Shown in pieces: positions 7,022 to 9,642 of a DNA stretch of 9,642 bases. Position numbers and translations under genes: made by a program. Origin of the DNA: Bacteroidota bacterium (GTDB lineage: Bacteria; Bacteroidota; Ignavibacteria; Kapaibacteriales; Kapaibacteriaceae); assembly GCA_003488525.1 (NCBI GenBank), contig DNLG01000039.1, positions 1-9,642 of the forward strand. Reading direction: 5' to 3'. Every line of letters starts with the position of its first letter. The stretch's first letter is position 1. The notes beneath the pieces are model-generated. The model was given only the letters and a program-made list of their open reading frames with translations, was not told the origin of the DNA and ran no database searches.

Positions 7022-7061
7022 TGGGGATAACTTACAAAATGTCGAAGTATTCTACAATACC
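7022..7061 (-). promoter_or_regulatory. Shared repressor/alkB control region with putative operator
   Basis: The gap between the divergent starts (6999 minus, 7039 plus) is only 39 bases, and the control elements run into alkB codons. On the minus strand TTGTAG and TAAGTT are spaced by 17 bases, a plausible but weak repressor promoter starting near 7022. The element TACAAAATGT (7033-7042) matches TACAAAACGT in the imuB operator at 9 of 10 bases. CAATA lies 22 bases downstream of TACAAAA at both loci. Imperfect and perfect dyads are present: ACTT-N11-AAGT (7030-7048) and GTATT-CTAC-AATAC (7047-7060). The alkB ATG lies inside the shared element. On the plus strand GATAAC (7026-7031) could be a -10 box giving a nearly leaderless alkB mRNA, but no good -35 was found. 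Confidence 0.55.
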
Positions 7062-7626
7062 CGATCTCGATATTGAGTTCCTGGAGCCCCGTGAGCACGG
7101 TCTATGGCCGCATAGCCATCTCGATGAGCTTGTTTCAACATTGCAGTGGCGCTCGGAGACCATCACGATGTTCGGACGTACGATGCTGCAGCCGCGCCTG
7201 ATCGCGTTCTATGCCGATGAAGGTGTGCGCTATACATACTCCCGCAGAACATTTACGGGGCTTGCCTGGACGCCGCTGCTGGAGCGTCTGCGGCAGGATG
7301 CCTGCCACCTTGCGGGGTCGACCTTGAACAGCGTTCTGGCCAATTACTATCGTGACGGATCCGATAGCATGGGCATGCACGCCGATGATGAGCCCGAGCT
7401 GGGGGTGAATCCGGTGATCGTGTCGATGAGCTTTGGTGCCACACGCCGGTTCGTGATGAAGCATCGTACGCGACGTGATGCAGATGGGGTGGAACTGGCG
7501 CTGACGGATTCAAGCGTCCTGATCATGCGCGGCGCAACACAGCATCACTGGCTGCATGGGATAAAAAAAGAAACGCGGCCCGTGGGGCCGCGTGTGAATC
7601 TGACGTTTCGGAAGGTGCTCAGCTGA
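7039..7626 (+). CDS. alkB: AlkB-family Fe(II)/2-oxoglutarate DNA dealkylase
   Basis: Oxidative demethylase that removes alkyl groups such as 1-methyladenine and 3-methylcytosine directly from DNA or RNA bases, using Fe(II), oxygen and 2-oxoglutarate. The protein is 195 residues, in the range of ALKBH2/3-like bacterial members. NSVLANYYRDGSDSMGMHADDE (starting at residue 97) carries the HxD iron motif H114-A-D116. The distal iron ligand is His173 in HHWLHG. The 2-oxoglutarate-binding arginine and the lesion-pocket arginine are R185 and R191 in RVNLTFR. The only plus-strand gene here, it diverges from the SOS-type repressor, which suggests joint induction with the mutasome. Its start codon sits in the putative operator. 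No good Shine-Dalgarno is seen; a GGGG is 12 bases upstream. Its 3' codons also contain the minus-strand terminator of nuoE. Its stop is four bases from the nuoE stop. The exact substrate (DNA or RNA, lesion range) cannot be told. Confidence 0.93.
   Translation: MSKYSTIPDLDIEFLEPREHGLWPHSHLDELVSTLQWRSETITMFGRTMLQPRLIAFYADEGVRYTYSRRTFTGLAWTPLLERLRQDACHLAGSTLNSVLANYYRDGSDSMGMHADDEPELGVNPVIVSMSFGATRRFVMKHRTRRDADGVELALTDSSVLIMRGATQHHWLHGIKKETRPVGPRVNLTFRKVLS
7562..7593 (-). terminator. Rho-independent terminator of the nuoE transcript, inside alkB
   Basis: Arms ACGCGGCCC (7573-7581) and GGGCCGCGT (7585-7593) form a perfect 9-bp GC-rich stem with a 3-base loop. On the minus strand the stem is followed by TTC and then seven consecutive T (7569-7563), the classical terminator layout. 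It lies 38 bases past the nuoE stop. The sequence is at the same time alkB codons 179-185, including the 2-oxoglutarate-binding Arg185. On the plus strand the stem has no T-run after it, so it should terminate only the leftward transcript. Confidence 0.85.
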
Positions 7627-7630
7627 GTGA

Positions 7631-8104
7631 TCAGCGGCACGAGTCGATAAGTGAATCGAGTTGGGCAACGGTAGCATTCTCGTAGAATGTTTCGTTGATG
7701 GCGATCATCGGCGCACCGCCGCACGCCCCCATGCATTCGACTTCTTCGAGGGAGTACACGCCATCGTCGGTGGCCTGGTTATGTCCAATGCCAAGACGCT
7801 GCTTTGCGTGACGGTAGAGCTGCTCACCACCGCGCAGCATGCACGAGACGTTCGTGCAGACCTGGATGTGATGCTTGCCCATTGGCTTCTTGAAGTACAT
7901 GGTGTAGAACGACGCAACACCAAGCACATGGGCGTAGGGAAGCTCCATCACGCGGGCGACCTCTTTCATGACGTCTTCTGAGAGCCAGCCCCATTTCTTC
8001 TGCGCCATCCACAGGACGGGCATAATGGCGGCCTTCGGTTCAGGATACTTTGCCTTCAGCGATGAGATGCTGGAAAGCTCTTCGGAGGTGAATGTCGTAG
8101 TCAT
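7631..8104 (-). CDS. nuoE: NADH-quinone oxidoreductase subunit E (NuoE-like, [2Fe-2S])
   Basis: Thioredoxin-like ferredoxin subunit of the NADH-dehydrogenase module of complex I, or of a related NAD-linked hydrogenase or formate dehydrogenase. From the ATG at 8104 it has 157 residues, the normal size. The N-terminal helical part contains PEPKAAIMPVLWMAQ, and the typical HVLGVASFYTMY follows near residues 59-70. The four cluster cysteines are C83 and C88 (CTNVSC) and C124 and C128 (CMGAC), the family C-x4-C and C-x3-C arrangement. A GTG at 8110 adds two residues in the same frame; the ATG is favoured. The gene starts 23 bases after the hpnD stop, so it is probably co-transcribed with it. No nuoF or nuoG follows: downstream is the convergent alkB. 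The partner subunits must be elsewhere. Confidence 0.93.
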   Translation of the reverse strand: MTTTFTSEELSSISSLKAKYPEPKAAIMPVLWMAQKKWGWLSEDVMKEVARVMELPYAHVLGVASFYTMYFKKPMGKHHIQVCTNVSCMLRGGEQLYRHAKQRLGIGHNQATDDGVYSLEEVECMGACGGAPMIAINETFYENATVAQLDSLIDSCR

Positions 8105-8127
8105 GGGCACGAAAATACAGATTTTGT

Positions 8128-9018
8128 TTATCGAAGTCGCTTGACGAACAACTTTGCTCCAAGCCAGATGCGCAGGGCGGTAATGACCTTGTGCACCGTA
8201 CTGACGCTGATGCGCCGGTTGAAGATGCGATAGTCGTTGAGTTCGATCTTCTCCAGCAGCCGGTAGTAGATCGCATCCATGATCTGGGCCGCAACCATGG
8301 TCATACGCTCGTCCGGACGCAGCAGCGCCCGTGCCTGATGATAGTACTCGCGGGCACGTTTGGCCTGGAACTCCATGAGGTTGATGAACCTCTCGTCGTA
8401 GACCTGGTTACGAAGATCATCCTCCGTATAGCGGAATCGCACCAGATCCTCTTTGGGGATGTACACGAATCCGCGGTCATAGTCTGACTTGACGTCGCGC
8501 AGGATGTTGGTCAGCTGCAGCGCATAACCAAGGTTGATGGCATACTGACGCGTTGACTCGTGACGATACCCAAAGATCTCGATGGAGATGAGGCCGACGA
8601 CTGAGGCTACCGAGTAGCAGTAGCGCTTCAGGTCGGCAAAGGTCTCGTAGCGACGCTGAACAAGATCCCTTTCACAACCATCGATGATGGTCTGCAGATA
8701 CTGCTTCGGAATCTTATAGCGGTTGATGACACTACGCAACGGGTCGACCGATGATGAGACGTCTGCCGACGCGGCATAGATACCTTCGATCTGAGATCTC
8801 CACCATGAGAGACGCTGACGCTTTTCATCAATGACGGCTTCTTCCTGAGAAGGGTTCTCATCAACAATGTCGTCGATACGCCGCGCAAAAGCATAGATGG
8901 TCTTGATAGCCGCGCGCTCCTCCTTTGGCAGAAAGCCAAACGAGTAATGGAACGACGTGCTGCCGTTTGTAGAAAACGCCAACGCGTCCTCGGTGTCGGA
9001 GAAGACGTGCTTCGACAT
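8128..9018 (-). CDS. hpnD: Squalene/phytoene synthase family, HpnD-like
   Basis: Trans-isoprenyl diphosphate synthase of 296 residues, probably presqualene diphosphate synthase (HpnD), which condenses two farnesyl diphosphates head to head as the first step of the HpnC-HpnD-HpnE squalene route. The first aspartate-rich motif is DDIVD (D49 to D53, after FARRI). The second is NILRDVKSD (D175 and D179), followed by RGFVYIPKEDL. CYSVASVVGLISIEIFGY (134-151) is typical of the family. The HpnD choice rests on the adjoining hpnC, nine bases upstream; a phytoene or dehydrosqualene synthase role cannot be excluded from motifs alone. No signal peptide is seen; the basic C-terminus may help membrane association. 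No Shine-Dalgarno sequence precedes the ATG. hpnE, the oxidoreductase completing squalene, is not in the window. Confidence 0.88.
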   Translation of the reverse strand: MSKHVFSDTEDALAFSTNGSTSFHYSFGFLPKEERAAIKTIYAFARRIDDIVDENPSQEEAVIDEKRQRLSWWRSQIEGIYAASADVSSSVDPLRSVINRYKIPKQYLQTIIDGCERDLVQRRYETFADLKRYCYSVASVVGLISIEIFGYRHESTRQYAINLGYALQLTNILRDVKSDYDRGFVYIPKEDLVRFRYTEDDLRNQVYDERFINLMEFQAKRAREYYHQARALLRPDERMTMVAAQIMDAIYYRLLEKIELNDYRIFNRRISVSTVHKVITALRIWLGAKLFVKRLR

Positions 9019-9027
9019 GGGGCGAAG

Positions 9028-9642
9028 TTACGAGTTCGACCCGTGACGAAGTGATGTGCCTGCTCTGGCAAGCGGCTTATGGCGCAGTACGTGGGTTAGA
9101 CGGCGCAGCACATGCCACGCATGCCGCAGCCCGAGCGTAGGGCGTTTTGCCGGATCGGCACGCGCGGCGCACAGGTCCAGCATCGTTACCCCACCGGCAA
9201 TGGTCATAGCAACCTCCCAGCGAAGCCGGCGCGAGCGTAGGTTCGCAAGAGTGTCACAGCCATGATCGTACAACTCATACGTGCGACGGATGGTCTCGTC
9301 GTGGTCGAGCGGGAGATACCGTCTGCCCCTTGCCTGATCGGCCGCCGCGTCCTGCAGGAAGTTGGTGATCTGCAACGCCGTGCAGACGGCATTACTGGCC
9401 GAAATTGCCGACGCCGATGGTGCATTCGGGGCGTGATCGAGTCGAAGCAGAAGTTCTCCCACAGGATCGGCCGAGTTGGAACAGTAGGCCATAACCTGCG
9501 TCCACGTTGTAAATGCCTGATGCCTTGTATCGTCGACAAAGGCGTCAAGAAGCCTGTCGAACACGCTTAGCGGAAGAGCGAACCGAGCAATCGTATCAGC
9601 CAGTGCGACGTCCACGGCATCATCGGCAAGGGGCTGGCGCAG
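9028..9642 (-). CDS. hpnC: Squalene synthase-like HpnC (C-terminal part, cut by the right edge)
   Basis: Partial squalene/phytoene synthase family protein. In the HpnC-D-E route HpnC converts presqualene diphosphate to hydroxysqualene. About 204 residues are visible; the reading frame stays open to position 9642, so the N-terminal part with the first aspartate-rich motif is outside. A GTG at 9615 is in frame but only internal. Visible family signs are YCSNSADPVGELLLRL and ALQITNFLQDAAAD, whose DAAAD is the second aspartate motif, followed by RGRRYLPLD. The NPVG-like and NF-x-QD patterns are closer to HpnC than to HpnD. The TAA at 9028-9030 is nine bases before the hpnD start, so the two genes form an operon with nuoE. 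Confidence 0.85.
   Translation of the reverse strand: MRQPLADDAVDVALADTIARFALPLSVFDRLLDAFVDDTRHQAFTTWTQVMAYCSNSADPVGELLLRLDHAPNAPSASAISASNAVCTALQITNFLQDAAADQARGRRYLPLDHDETIRRTYELYDHGCDTLANLRSRRLRWEVAMTIAGGVTMLDLCAARADPAKRPTLGLRHAWHVLRRLTHVLRHKPLARAGTSLRHGSNS

Noticed and set aside
7000..7098. Longer repressor start at 7098
   Set aside because: The extra 33 residues lie on the strand opposite the alkB start and show no conservation with XRE domains. It would also bury both promoters in coding sequence.
8112..8125. Small AT-rich dyad AAAAT-ACAG-ATTTT before nuoE
   Set aside because: Five-base A/T arms are too weak to call an operator or terminator and do not match the TACAAAAYGT element.
1..9642. 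CRISPR arrays, tRNA or rRNA genes, transposases
   Set aside because: No regularly spaced repeats, no tRNA-like cloverleaf that I could recognise, and no transposase motifs were seen on either strand.

Overview
The window looks like chromosomal DNA from a moderately GC-rich bacterium. Several features loosely suggest the Bacteroidota/Chlorobiota (Kapabacteria-like) side of the tree: most genes lack a recognisable Shine-Dalgarno sequence, a lipoprotein is present, and HpnC/HpnD squalene-type synthases sit beside a NuoE subunit. This placement is inference from gene style, not from a marker gene. Every gene except one lies on the minus strand.

Layout from left to right. Positions 1-83 carry a copy of the 3' end of dnaE2 (74 aligned bases, one mismatch) that runs off the left edge. 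Next comes an AT-richer gene for an erythromycin-esterase-family lipoprotein (209-1603, minus). The full dnaE2 (1781-4960, minus) follows and ends in the second copy of the same repeat. Upstream of dnaE2 in the same operon are a DUF6504-type small protein (4967-5203) and a short ImuB-like Y-family protein (5200-6171). A 60-base gap then holds a strong promoter overlapped by a perfect 19-base palindrome. Beyond it lies a repressor (6232-6999, minus) with an XRE-type DNA-binding domain and a UmuD-like S24 self-cleavage domain. Divergent from the repressor is an AlkB-family DNA dioxygenase (7039-7626, plus). It converges with nuoE (7631-8104, minus), whose likely terminator lies inside the alkB coding sequence. 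Upstream of nuoE are hpnD (8128-9018, minus) and the C-terminal part of hpnC (9028-9642, minus, running off the right edge).

How the genes work together. The centre of the window is a DNA-damage module: repressor, ImuB, DUF6504 protein and DnaE2 form an inducible mutasome, with AlkB for direct reversal of alkyl lesions transcribed divergently from the repressor. The imuB and repressor upstream regions share a TACAAAAYGT element and a CAATA element at identical spacing, so one autoregulated repressor probably controls both. Neither ImuA nor a canonical LexA is encoded here. The right end is a separate hpnC-hpnD-nuoE transcription unit for squalene-type isoprenoid synthesis plus an orphan respiratory-type subunit. 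The left end shows a past duplication or insertion at the dnaE2 3' end.
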